Below are positions 1-6,623 of a DNA stretch of 11,735 bases, piece by piece; position 1 is the stretch's first letter, and each line of letters begins with the position of its first letter. The DNA is from Gammaproteobacteria bacterium UBA2168 (lineage in GTDB: Bacteria > Pseudomonadota > Gammaproteobacteria > Pseudomonadales > Azotimanducaceae). Where the stretch lies: assembly GCA_002327525.1 (NCBI GenBank), contig DCWG01000093.1, positions 29,376 to 41,110 on the forward strand, in the 5' to 3' direction. Both the position numbers and the translations under genes were made by a program. The notes below the pieces were generated by a model that saw only the letters and a list, made by a program, of their open reading frames with translations, did no database searches and was not told the DNA's origin.

Positions 1-24
1 AGTGGCTGAGTGGCTGAGTGGCTG
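1..24. repeat. three tandem copies of an 8-bp unit at the window edge
   Basis: The unit AGTGGCTG occurs three times head to tail at 1-8, 9-16 and 17-24, and the array may continue to the left of the window. The period is not a multiple of three, so copy-number changes would shift any reading frame across it. One plus-strand frame is open from base 2 to a TAA at 107-109, but its translation resembles nothing I recognise. No function is assigned. Confidence 0.6.
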
Positions 25-107
25 GGATTCGAGTTCGAGGGTCTGTCGCGGGCGAATTGCCGCAACAATACGGGTGGTCTGCGAGATACGCGGATCTATT
101 CGAAGAT

Positions 108-130
108 AAAACGCGACGCCTGACCGGCGC
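108..130 (-). terminator. weak candidate intrinsic terminator after the mrcB-TPR unit
   Basis: Read on the minus strand, a 5-bp GC-rich stem (one G-U pair, arms 126-130 and 116-120, loop 121-125) is followed four bases later by a run of four T (108-111). It lies about 25 bases beyond the stop of the TPR lipoprotein gene, where a terminator would be expected. The stem is short and not directly joined to the T run, so this is only a candidate. The rest of 25-154 shows no gene. Confidence 0.25.
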
Positions 131-154
131 ATCCTGATTCGGGCCTACCCGCGG

Positions 155-682
155 TCAACCCCGCCGGGTGCGCCACTCGCGGCGAATACGCCGCGCAGCG
201 GCATTGTTCCCGAGCCCTTCCTCGGCATCGGCCACGACCAGCCAGGCTTCGCGCACCCAGTCGATGCGGGAACCAGCCAGCGCGATGGCTTTCTGCGCGT
301 GCTGCTTGCCGATCTGCCACTGTCCCAGTTTGATATGTTGCTCCGCGAGTGCGATCCACAGGCGTGCGTCTCTCGGCTCGAGGCGGATGGCTCGCTCGAG
401 GTAGCCGACCGCGCGCTGGTGGTCTCCTGCCTCTCCGGCGGCAGCGCTTTCGTCGAGCAGCGCAAGGGTGGCAGTGTTTTGTGGAGGTGCCGGTCGGCCC
501 AGTAGGGTCGTTTTTTCGTCCTGCTGATCGCCGGTGCCGCGACCCGCCGCCGGCCTCGATGCATCAACCACCGGTGGCGGAGGCGCACTGGTGCAGGCAG
601 CGATCGCGATGAGAGCTGCAGACATGAGCAGGATACGCGGCGCGGTCGACCCTGGGATTGGGTTCAGTCGTTTTGAAACCAA
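155..682 (-). CDS. small TPR lipoprotein, LpoP-like candidate activator of PBP1b
   Basis: A 175-residue protein with a positively charged N-terminus (SKR at 3-5), a hydrophobic stretch at about 16-28 and a lipobox ending at Cys30 (sequence IAAC), followed by a proline-rich linker. This predicts an outer-membrane lipoprotein facing the periplasm. Residues 73-170 form two to three tetratricopeptide repeats, with the classic pattern around AVGYLERAIRLEP (91-103). The start is a TTG at 682, preceded by AGGA seven bases upstream. The ATG at codon 20 would leave too short a signal. The start lies inside the end of mrcB, with a 19-base overlap, so the genes are probably translationally coupled. In Pseudomonas aeruginosa the TPR lipoprotein LpoP activates PBP1b, and the same role is inferred here from architecture and position. 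It could instead be a generic TPR lipoprotein. Confidence 0.82.
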   Translation of the reverse strand: MVSKRLNPIPGSTAPRILLMSAALIAIAACTSAPPPPVVDASRPAAGRGTGDQQDEKTTLLGRPAPPQNTATLALLDESAAAGEAGDHQRAVGYLERAIRLEPRDARLWIALAEQHIKLGQWQIGKQHAQKAIALAGSRIDWVREAWLVVADAEEGLGNNAAARRIRREWRTRRG

Positions 683-3042
683 GAACGAATCCTGTCTGTC
701 AGTGTCTTCTGCCGGGAGATATCACAGCCGGGTGTAACGTGCAAAGACGTCCCTATCGGCACACTGACTCTTACGAGCCTTTCCGCGCAACCCGGTTTTG
801 CCAGCATGCCGGTCATGTAGTCGATTTCGACCAGGTCGGCGGCGCCGGGGTGCACACTCGGGTGGATGAGAGGTACGACGGTGTTACTCAACATGATCTC
901 GTCCCACACCCGCATGGCGCCGGACGCTCCGGTGAGATTGATGGGCGAATTGTCGTCTGCGCCAACCCAGACCACCGTGAGTTTGTCCGCATCGTATCCT
1001 GCAAACCAGCTGTCCCTGAAATCGTCGGACGTTCCAGTTTTGCCAGCGACTCCAGCGCGGGCAAAGCGCGAGTGCTTGCCCGTCCCCTCGCGCATGACCA
1101 ACTCGAGCGCGCGGCTGAGAGTCGAGGCATGGCCGGGATCGATGGTCAGTGCGGGTTTGAATGGGTGGTGGGACAGGGACTCGCCATTTTCTGCCTGCAC
1201 GGCGATCACCGCCTTGGGTGGTGTGAAGAATCCACCGCTGGCGAAGTTGCCGTACAGGCGTGTGATGTCCAACGGACTCAGAGATTCCGCACCCAACAGC
1301 AGCGATGGGTAGTGGTTTGACGGACTTTTTCCGCCGAGATCGGCAATGCGTTCGGCGACGAGATTTACTCCGATGTCCATGCCGAGATTCACGGTGGCGA
1401 GATTCAGCGAGTCACCGAGAGCCCGGATCAGCGGCACCGGGCCATGCACCTCACCATCAAAGTTCCTGGGTGACCAAGGTGTTGGTCCGCGCGCATCGAT
1501 CTCCACCGGTGCATCTTCCACGATGCTCGCCAGATGTTGCCCTTGCTCCAGAGCAGTGAGATAGACGACCGGTTTCAGCAGGGAGCCGGCTGGCCTCACG
1601 GCGTTCAGTGCACGGTTGAAGCCGTTCACACCGGCTTCACGGCCGCCGATGAGGGCCAGCACCTCGCCGGTCTGGGTCTGGGTGATGACGCTTGCCGCCT
1701 GCAACTTGCCGGTTTCGATGCGGCGGCTGCGCTCGAGTCTGTCCAGCGCATCCTTGACGGCATTGGCCGTGCTTTCCTGCAGGCGGGGATTGAGCGTCGT
1801 GAAGACGGTGAGACCCCCGGAACCGAGCTCGTCCTGGTCGTAGTAGGCACGCAGGTTCTCGCGCACAAGATCCATGAAGGCAGGGTAATAGGTGCCACCG
1901 CGTCGTGCGGCGCGGGTGACCACCAGCGGTGTGCGTTTGGCGATGCGAAGTGCCGTGGCATCGAGCAAACCGTCGGTGTGCAGGATGTCGAGAATCCGGT
2001 TGCGGCGTTCGGTCACGCGTTCAGGGTAGCGGAAAGGGTTGTAGTAGGACGGGCCCCGGATAATCGTCAGCAGCGTCGCGATCTCGGCATGGGTCAATTT
2101 GCCCAGGTGTTTCGCGAAGTAGAACTGCGCGCCGAGACCAAAACCGTGGATGGCGCGGCTACCCTCCTGGCCCAGGAAGATCTCATTGATGTAGGCGTTC
2201 AGGAGGTCGGCCTTCGTGAAACGTGCGTCGAGAATAATGGCCATGGCCACCTCTCGCAGTTTGCGGGACAGGGTGCGGCTGTTGTCCAGGAAATAGCTCC
2301 TGACCAGTTGCTGCGTTAGGGTGCTGCCGCCCTGGGTAATCTCCCCGGCTTGAAGGTTTGCCCACATCGCCCGGGCGATACCGATTACGTCAAAACCGGG
2401 ATGCCGGTCGAAATTGCGGTCCTCGACCGCCTTCAGCCCTTCTTCGAGCAGCGTGGGCGCCTGCTCGGGCGACAGGATGATTCGATCCTCGCCGTGGCTT
2501 GCAAAAAAGCTGCCGATGGAAGGTGGGTCGAGGCGCAGGACGGCGCGGCGCAAACCATCGAACGTGATGGTGGATATCTCGGCACCGGTGAAGGTCAGCG
2601 CCAGCTTGCCGGCGGGACGTCGCCCGTCGATGAAGCGAAAAGCGTGCAGCATGACCGTCAGTCGATTGCCTGTGCGTTTGTACGACCCCGGAGCTTCGGG
2701 ATTGGCGCTGGCGCTGTATCCGACACGCTCGAGTTCGACCACCATCTCGTTGAGCGAGAGGGGCGCACCTGTGTAGAGCTCTAGCGGTTGTGCATATACG
2801 ACGGCGGGTATAGACCAGCGCCGGCCTTCGAACGTCGTCGTGATGGTGCGATCCAGATACAGCAGATAGCCGGCAAGCCCGAGAGCGGCAAACAGTACCA
2901 GGTAACCGGTGGTGCGGATCAGGCGGGACCACCAGCTACGTTTACGCCTGCGTACACGTCGGGCCGGTTTGGCAGGCTTTCGTCTGGCCGTTGACGACCG
3001 CTTGCTGCGGGTACGGGTATTGGATTTGGCCACTGAGGTCAC
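664..3042 (-). CDS. mrcB: bifunctional penicillin-binding protein 1b (glycosyltransferase/transpeptidase)
   Basis: A 792-residue class A PBP that polymerises lipid II into glycan strands and cross-links them in the periplasm. In order: a very basic cytoplasmic tail (1-40), one membrane anchor (about 43-63), a UB2H-like segment (about 90-160), a GT51 glycosyltransferase domain (about 190-370) and a transpeptidase domain (about 410-720). The GT catalytic pair is Glu207 (EDRNF) and Glu264 (REVAMAIILDARF), 57 residues apart as in E. coli PBP1b, with QGGSTLTQQLVR at 237-248 between them. Transpeptidase motifs are Ser487-LLK, Ser545-L-Asn547 and Lys668-Thr-Gly. The start is a GTG at 3042, and a second GTG four codons… three codons in (3033) is possible. 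Every catalytic motif is intact. The TPR lipoprotein follows in the same transcript. Length and motif order fit PBP1b rather than PBP1a. Confidence 0.96.
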   Translation of the reverse strand: MTSVAKSNTRTRSKRSSTARRKPAKPARRVRRRKRSWWSRLIRTTGYLVLFAALGLAGYLLYLDRTITTTFEGRRWSIPAVVYAQPLELYTGAPLSLNEMVVELERVGYSASANPEAPGSYKRTGNRLTVMLHAFRFIDGRRPAGKLALTFTGAEISTITFDGLRRAVLRLDPPSIGSFFASHGEDRIILSPEQAPTLLEEGLKAVEDRNFDRHPGFDVIGIARAMWANLQAGEITQGGSTLTQQLVRSYFLDNSRTLSRKLREVAMAIILDARFTKADLLNAYINEIFLGQEGSRAIHGFGLGAQFYFAKHLGKLTHAEIATLLTIIRGPSYYNPFRYPERVTERRNRILDILHTDGLLDATALRIAKRTPLVVTRAARRGGTYYPAFMDLVRENLRAYYDQDELGSGGLTVFTTLNPRLQESTANAVKDALDRLERSRRIETGKLQAASVITQTQTGEVLALIGGREAGVNGFNRALNAVRPAGSLLKPVVYLTALEQGQHLASIVEDAPVEIDARGPTPWSPRNFDGEVHGPVPLIRALGDSLNLATVNLGMDIGVNLVAERIADLGGKSPSNHYPSLLLGAESLSPLDITRLYGNFASGGFFTPPKAVIAVQAENGESLSHHPFKPALTIDPGHASTLSRALELVMREGTGKHSRFARAGVAGKTGTSDDFRDSWFAGYDADKLTVVWVGADDNSPINLTGASGAMRVWDEIMLSNTVVPLIHPSVHPGAADLVEIDYMTGMLAKPGCAERLVRVSVPIGTSLHVTPGCDISRQKTLTDRIRSWFQND
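690..693 (-). promoter_or_regulatory. ribosome binding site deciding a TTG start
   Basis: AGGA on the minus strand, seven bases before the TTG at 680-682. It lies within the mrcB coding end and supports the long form of the TPR lipoprotein, with a proper signal sequence, over the internal ATG at codon 20. Confidence 0.5.
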
Positions 3043-3065
3043 TACGAGTCGGGGCGCGCGAGCAT

Positions 3066-3079
3066 AGCATGCGCATGCT
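3066..3079. promoter_or_regulatory. 14-bp perfect palindrome between mrcB and the receptor gene
   Basis: AGCATGCGCATGCT is a perfect inverted repeat 23 bases upstream of the mrcB GTG and about 100 bases before the TPP aptamer. A site of this size between divergent genes could bind a dimeric regulator. No known operator is matched, and chance or a non-regulatory role cannot be excluded. Confidence 0.35.
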
Positions 3080-3147
3080 GGAGTGATTCACGAAGAATTC
3101 TGAAGGCTTGTCCGACAGGGAGGGTGAAGGTTGTTGCCTGGCGGTGG

Positions 3148-3176
3148 TTGTGTTCGCGCTGCAAGACGGCGAGAAT
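3148..3176 (+). promoter_or_regulatory. weak candidate promoter for the riboswitch transcript
   Basis: TTGTGT (3148-3153) and GAGAAT (3171-3176) are separated by 17 bases and would start transcription near 3182-3183, right at the 5' end of the TPP aptamer. The hexamer matches to the sigma-70 consensus are only 3/6 and 4/6, so the placement is the main argument. Confidence 0.25.
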
Positions 3177-3182
3177 TAACCG

Positions 3183-3281
3183 GCCTTAGGGGTGGTTTTC
3201 CTGAGATACCGACGCCGACGTATCACGGTTGCGGTGGACCCTTTGAACCTGATCCGGGTAACGCCGGCGTAGGGATAGGTG
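3183..3281 (+). ncRNA. TPP riboswitch (THI element)
   Basis: The strand carries the conserved TPP aptamer blocks in the right order: GGGGTG (3189-3194), CTGAGA (3201-3206), ACCC (3238-3241), TTGAACCTGATC (3243-3254), the CCGG-GTAACG-CCGG hairpin (3254-3267) and GCGTAGGGA (3267-3275). A short, imperfect P1 closes it, roughly 3183-3188 with 3276-3281. The family binds thiamine pyrophosphate and in proteobacteria usually represses expression when bound. It lies in the leader of the TonB-dependent receptor, 96 bases before its ATG, so the receptor is probably switched by cellular TPP. An upstream in-frame TTG at 3131 would translate the aptamer and is not a credible start. Confidence 0.95.
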
Positions 3282-3324
3282 GGATACATAGGATTTTGAC
3301 GCGGATCGAGATCCGCATCCTCAC
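3279..3324 (+). promoter_or_regulatory. candidate anti-sequestor of the TPP riboswitch
   Basis: GTGGGAT (3279-3285) can pair over seven base pairs with ATCC-CAC (3317-3324, T3321 bulged). Between them is a perfect 6-bp hairpin with a CGAG loop (3301-3316) that would stack next to this helix. The left arm shares bases with the 3' side of aptamer P1 and the right arm shares 3321-3324 with the Shine-Dalgarno-hiding hairpin, so the folds exclude one another. This is read by eye, without an energy calculation. Confidence 0.45.
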
Positions 3325-3374
3325 TCCGGGCACTGGAGCCAGAACGGCCAGAAGCAGAGCCAGAACCGGAGTGA
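3321..3374 (+). promoter_or_regulatory. hairpin sequestering the receptor's ribosome binding site
   Basis: TCACTCCGG (3321-3329) is perfectly complementary to CCGGAGTGA (3366-3374). The right arm contains GGAG (3368-3371), the Shine-Dalgarno sequence five bases before the ATG at 3377. Forming this 9-bp stem would block ribosome entry. The position just after a TPP aptamer makes it the likely translational off-state of the switch. There is no T run, so a transcription terminator is unlikely. Confidence 0.75.
3338..3365 (+). repeat. three GCCAGAA direct repeats in the riboswitch leader
   Basis: GCCAGAA occurs at 3338-3344, 3347-3353 and 3359-3365, all within the loop of the hairpin that hides the ribosome binding site. 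Spacing is uneven (9 and 12 bases). Possible roles include keeping the loop single-stranded or binding an RNA-binding protein, but no such role is established. Confidence 0.5.
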
Positions 3375-3376
3375 AC

Positions 3377-5470
3377 ATGAACAACCGCCTTTACCCAACC
3401 GCAACAATCGTCAGCCTGTCGCTGGTACTTTTTGCGCATAGCGTCCTCGCGCAAGCAGACACCATCATCGAAGAAATAGTGGTGACGGGCGAATTGCGGG
3501 AATCCGCACTTGCCAGCACCCCTTCCAGCGTCTCCGTCCTGCAGCCGGGAGATCGGCGCCAGACAGCCGTACAGCAGATAGAACAGGTGCTCGGCTGGGC
3601 GCCCAATGTCAACTACGCGAGCGGCGCCTCGCGCGCGCGCTTTTTCCAGATTCGCGGAATCGGGGAGCGCGGCCAGTTTGTCGAACCCCTGAATTCCTCG
3701 GTGGGGCTGTTGCTCGATGGCGTGGACATGAGCGGCATCGGTACGGCAGCGACGATGTTCGATGTGGCGCAAGTCGAGGTGTTCCGTGGACCGCAGGGCA
3801 CACTGTACGGCGCCAATGCGCTGGCGGGGCTCATCAACGTGGTGAGCAATGCACCAACCACCGAGTTCGAGGCTAGCATTCAGCTGGATGCGGGTGATTA
3901 CGGTGCGCGCGGGTTGGGCGCGGTGGTGTCGGGCCCGCTGAGCGAGCAGGTGCGGTTTCGTCTGGGTGCGCAGCTCTACCAGGACGACGGATTCATGGAC
4001 AACATTCACCTTGGTCGCGACGATACGAATGATCACGACGAACTGACGGTGCGTGGGCGTCTGGACTGGGAGGCGGGAGGTTCCGCGTTGTGGTCGATCT
4101 TCGCGGGCCATGTCGATATCGACAACGGCTACGATGCATTCTCGCTGGACAACAACCGCAAGACGCGCTCGGATCAGCCGGGTTCGGACGTCCAGGAGAC
4201 CACCTACGCCAGCGTGAAACTCGACTGGGGCTTCTCCCGGGCCGTACGTTTCGAGGGTAGTCTGGCCTGGGCGACTTCCGATATCGACTATGGATACGAC
4301 GAGGACTGGACATTCGTCGGATTTCATCCGTGGGAGTACTCGTCCACCGACCGCTACCTGCGTGAGCGCGACACGACCACGCTGGATGTGCGTTGGCTGT
4401 CGGAACCGGGTCGGGGCATCTTTGGCGGAGACACCGAGTGGGTGGCGGGTGTTTTTGCCTTGCGACAGGATGTGGATCTCTCGCGCCGTTACACCTACGC
4501 CGCCGACTACGACAGCGAATTCGAGATGACGCGCATTGCCGCATACGGGCAACTCACGATCCCGGTGTTTGAAAGCGCTCGACTGATCGTGGGCCTGCGT
4601 GCGGAGCGGCACAGCTCGGAGTTCGACTCGCGCTCCGCGACAGGAGAGACGGTGAGTTTCGATCCGGACGATGATCTTTACGGCGGTCGGCTGGTCTTGG
4701 AATGGGATACGAGTGCCGGGCATCTCGTGTATGGAGGCGTGACCCGGGGCTACAAAGCTGGGGGATTCAATACCGATGGGACGCTGGAACCCACGAGGCA
4801 GTTATTCGATCCTGAGAACACGTGGAACTTCGAAGCCGGGTACAAGGGCAGCTGGGTGGACGACCGGCTCGTTGGGCGCGCCGCGGTGTTCGTGATGCTG
4901 CGCGACGACATGCAGATCGATACCTCGCACACGGTTCCCATTCCGGGAGTACCGGGTGCGGTGGAGTTCGTTGAATATCAGGACAACGCGGCCGAAGGGC
5001 TCAACTATGGCGCGGAGCTGGAACTTGAGTATGCCCCTGGTGATCGTACGCGGCTGTTTGCGAGTGTTGGTCTGCTGGAGGCGGAGCTGGAGGACTACAT
5101 CAACGGCTCAGGAGAGGATCTGGATGGCCGCGATCAGGCTCATGCTCCGGGCTACACGTTTTTTGCCGGGATTGAATTCGATATCACCGACCGATGGTTT
5201 GCGCGCCTCGAGGTGGAGGGCAAGGACGAGTTCTATTTCTCCAACAGCCACCAGACTCACTCGCAGCGCTACGAGTTGATCAACGCGGTCGTCGGCTACG
5301 AGGCGGATCGCTGGAATGCGAGGGTCTGGGGCCGGAACCTGGGCGATGAGGACTACTTCGTGCGCGGTTTCGGATTTGGCAACGACCCGCGCGACGGCTA
5401 TGTATTTCATGGCTACACACAGCTCGGCGAACCGCGTCAGTTCGGTGTCTCCATATCCATCGATCTCTAG
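3377..5470 (+). CDS. TonB-dependent outer-membrane receptor, probable thiamine/TPP-related uptake
   Basis: A 697-residue receptor that should import a scarce ligand across the outer membrane with energy from TonB-ExbB-ExbD. A signal peptide (about 1-25, ending SVLA) is followed by a TonB-box-like segment (IEEIVVTG, 31-38) and a plug domain (about 45-160) with the typical IRGIG, LLLDGVDMSG, VEVFRGPQGTLYGANALAG and INVVSN segments. The rest is a 22-strand-type beta-barrel ending in a final amphipathic strand (GVSISIDL). The ATG at 3377 is chosen because it has GGAG at the right spacing and starts a good signal peptide. Upstream frames would cross the riboswitch. The sequence alone does not reveal the ligand, but TPP-riboswitch control points to thiamine, its phosphates or a precursor. 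The gene ends 12 bases from the convergent DsbA-like gene. Confidence 0.93.
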   Translation: MNNRLYPTATIVSLSLVLFAHSVLAQADTIIEEIVVTGELRESALASTPSSVSVLQPGDRRQTAVQQIEQVLGWAPNVNYASGASRARFFQIRGIGERGQFVEPLNSSVGLLLDGVDMSGIGTAATMFDVAQVEVFRGPQGTLYGANALAGLINVVSNAPTTEFEASIQLDAGDYGARGLGAVVSGPLSEQVRFRLGAQLYQDDGFMDNIHLGRDDTNDHDELTVRGRLDWEAGGSALWSIFAGHVDIDNGYDAFSLDNNRKTRSDQPGSDVQETTYASVKLDWGFSRAVRFEGSLAWATSDIDYGYDEDWTFVGFHPWEYSSTDRYLRERDTTTLDVRWLSEPGRGIFGGDTEWVAGVFALRQDVDLSRRYTYAADYDSEFEMTRIAAYGQLTIPVFESARLIVGLRAERHSSEFDSRSATGETVSFDPDDDLYGGRLVLEWDTSAGHLVYGGVTRGYKAGGFNTDGTLEPTRQLFDPENTWNFEAGYKGSWVDDRLVGRAAVFVMLRDDMQIDTSHTVPIPGVPGAVEFVEYQDNAAEGLNYGAELELEYAPGDRTRLFASVGLLEAELEDYINGSGEDLDGRDQAHAPGYTFFAGIEFDITDRWFARLEVEGKDEFYFSNSHQTHSQRYELINAVVGYEADRWNARVWGRNLGDEDYFVRGFGFGNDPRDGYVFHGYTQLGEPRQFGVSISIDL

Positions 5471-5482
5471 CGCGCGTTCGGC

Positions 5483-6175
5483 CTAACCACCGGTGTTTGC
5501 GCGGGCACTTCGTTCCAGGCCAATGAGATGGTCGACGATGTCGAGTGCCATCTTCCGCCCGTGGTCCATGCTGACCAGGTACTTTCCCGCCACGACGATG
5601 GAGGGTGTGGAGTCGATCTTGAACGTGCGCTGGCGTCTGTCGTCCTCACGCAGTGCCTGGCGCACGTCGGGTGAGTTGAGCGTGTGCAGGAAGTCGTTCT
5701 TGGTGATCCCGTAGCCATCGACGTAGTCGCCGATGGCGTCCGGCGTGTCGAACACTCGCCCGTTGTCGTGGATGGCACGGAATATACGCTCGTGATTGTG
5801 TTCCAGCGCATCGGTTTGTTCGAGCGCGCGATAAGTCGCCGCCAGCAGACCCGATTGGGCGCTGAAGGCCACCGGGTCGCGACGAAATGCCACATCGGGG
5901 CCCTGTTCGCTGCGCCAGTCATCGATCAGAGGATCGAAGCTCTTGCAGTGCACGCAACCATACGAGAAGAATTCTGTGACGGAGATGGGCGCATCGGCGC
6001 GCTGGCGCTCGGGTTCTTCGATCAGCTCGTAGTGTTCACCTTCGACAAAATCGCCCTGGGTGACTCCGGTGCTGTACAGGGTTCCGTATCCCAGGACAAC
6101 GGCGATCAGCACGGCGATGAATACGATGATGCCGGTGCGTACGTGTTTGAGGTGAGAGTCGCTGCGTTTGTTCAT
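5483..6175 (-). CDS. membrane-anchored DsbA-like thiol:disulfide oxidoreductase
   Basis: A 230-residue thioredoxin-fold protein. A basic N-terminus precedes one hydrophobic segment (about 14-34), either a membrane anchor or an uncleaved signal, that would place the catalytic domain in the periplasm. The active site is Cys74-Val-His-Cys77 in FFSYGCVHCKSF, and the cis-proline is Pro191 in DSTPSIVV. A helical insertion lies between them (about 105-180), as in DsbA. Such proteins oxidise or shuffle disulfides in exported proteins. The middle residues V-H instead of the E. coli P-H are also found in other DsbA proteins. The ATG at 6173-6175 has a GGAAG ribosome binding site a few bases upstream. 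It is divergent from a glutaredoxin-like gene and convergent with the receptor. No DsbB partner lies in the window. Confidence 0.9.
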   Translation of the reverse strand: MNKRSDSHLKHVRTGIIVFIAVLIAVVLGYGTLYSTGVTQGDFVEGEHYELIEEPERQRADAPISVTEFFSYGCVHCKSFDPLIDDWRSEQGPDVAFRRDPVAFSAQSGLLAATYRALEQTDALEHNHERIFRAIHDNGRVFDTPDAIGDYVDGYGITKNDFLHTLNSPDVRQALREDDRRQRTFKIDSTPSIVVAGKYLVSMDHGRKMALDIVDHLIGLERSARANTGG

Positions 6176-6205
6176 CGGTCTTCCAGGCTTGAAGAGGCCT
6201 GCGAA

Positions 6206-6234
6206 ATTCTACTGTCGGTTACCTTCGAGCTGAA
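6206..6234 (-). promoter_or_regulatory. candidate sigma-70 promoter of the DsbA-like gene
   Basis: On the minus strand, TAGAAT (6206-6211, 5/6 to consensus) lies 17 bases after TTCAGC (6229-6234, 3/6). Transcription would start near 6199, leaving a leader of about 24 bases. Confidence 0.35.
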
Positions 6235-6237
6235 GTG

Positions 6238-6256
6238 CGTGTATCACGTGTATACT
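6238..6256 (+). promoter_or_regulatory. candidate -10 box and direct repeat before the glutaredoxin-like gene
   Basis: TATACT (6251-6256) resembles a -10 box that would start transcription about 20 bases before the ATG at 6285. No good -35 is visible. CGTGTAT is repeated at 6238-6244 and 6247-6253, nine bases apart, and could be a regulator site in place of a -35. This is speculative. Confidence 0.25.
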
Positions 6257-6284
6257 GCGCCGCTTGTTCGTCACAGCCGTATAC

Positions 6285-6560
6285 ATGGAACGCTATCACC
6301 TATACATGTACCGGGGCTGCGGGTTCTGTGCCCGCGTGCAGCGCTTTTTGCAGGAGCTGGGTATCGAGATGCCGCTGCGTGACATCCTTACCGATCACGG
6401 CGCCTTGCATGAACTGATCGAGGGCGGCGGTCGGCAAACCGTACCCTGCCTGCGTATCGAAGATGCCGGAGACGGCGTGCGCTGGATGTACGAGTCGGCG
6501 GACATCATGCGCTATCTGGCCGAAACTCGAGACGAGGCGCCGGACGCCGCTCGCGTGTAG
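6285..6560 (+). CDS. glutaredoxin-like thioredoxin-fold protein
   Basis: A 91-residue cytoplasmic protein with the glutaredoxin pattern: a first strand, then Cys12-Gly-Phe-Cys15 in YRGCGFCARVQRFL, a TVP segment with cis-Pro54 followed by Cys55, and the glutathione-contact-like YESADIMRYL (69-78). It probably reduces disulfides or glutathione mixed disulfides. CGFC lies between the dithiol CPYC and monothiol CGFS types. The extra Cys55 right after the cis-proline is worth noting. The ATG at 6285 is preferred over the in-frame TTG at 6264, although neither has a strong ribosome binding site. Its length is normal for a minimal glutaredoxin or an N-terminal glutathione-S-transferase-like domain. 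It is divergent from the DsbA-like gene. Confidence 0.82.
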   Translation: MERYHLYMYRGCGFCARVQRFLQELGIEMPLRDILTDHGALHELIEGGGRQTVPCLRIEDAGDGVRWMYESADIMRYLAETRDEAPDAARV

Positions 6561-6623
6561 CCCATCCCTCCCACCGGACGGACCCTGGGGCGGGTTCGCC
6601 GCCAATAACTAGAGCATTCACCG

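Noticed and set aside
658..2319. Plus-strand open frames of 220 and 261 codons opposite mrcB
   Set aside because: They mirror a PBP1b gene with all catalytic motifs intact and show no family features of their own.
3131..3376. An N-terminal extension of the receptor from a TTG at 3131
   Set aside because: It would translate the TPP aptamer and put 82 residues before a good signal peptide, while the ATG at 3377 has its own GGAG.
3176..4723. A 515-codon open frame on the minus strand, opposite the receptor gene and riboswitch
   Set aside because: It runs antisense to a gene with an intact signal peptide, plug and barrel, has no recognisable domain, and also crosses the TPP aptamer. Long antisense frames are common in GC-rich genes.
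6589..6603. GGCGG/CCGCC hairpin after the glutaredoxin-like gene as a terminator
   Set aside because: The stem is only 5 bp and is followed by AATAACTAG rather than a T run.
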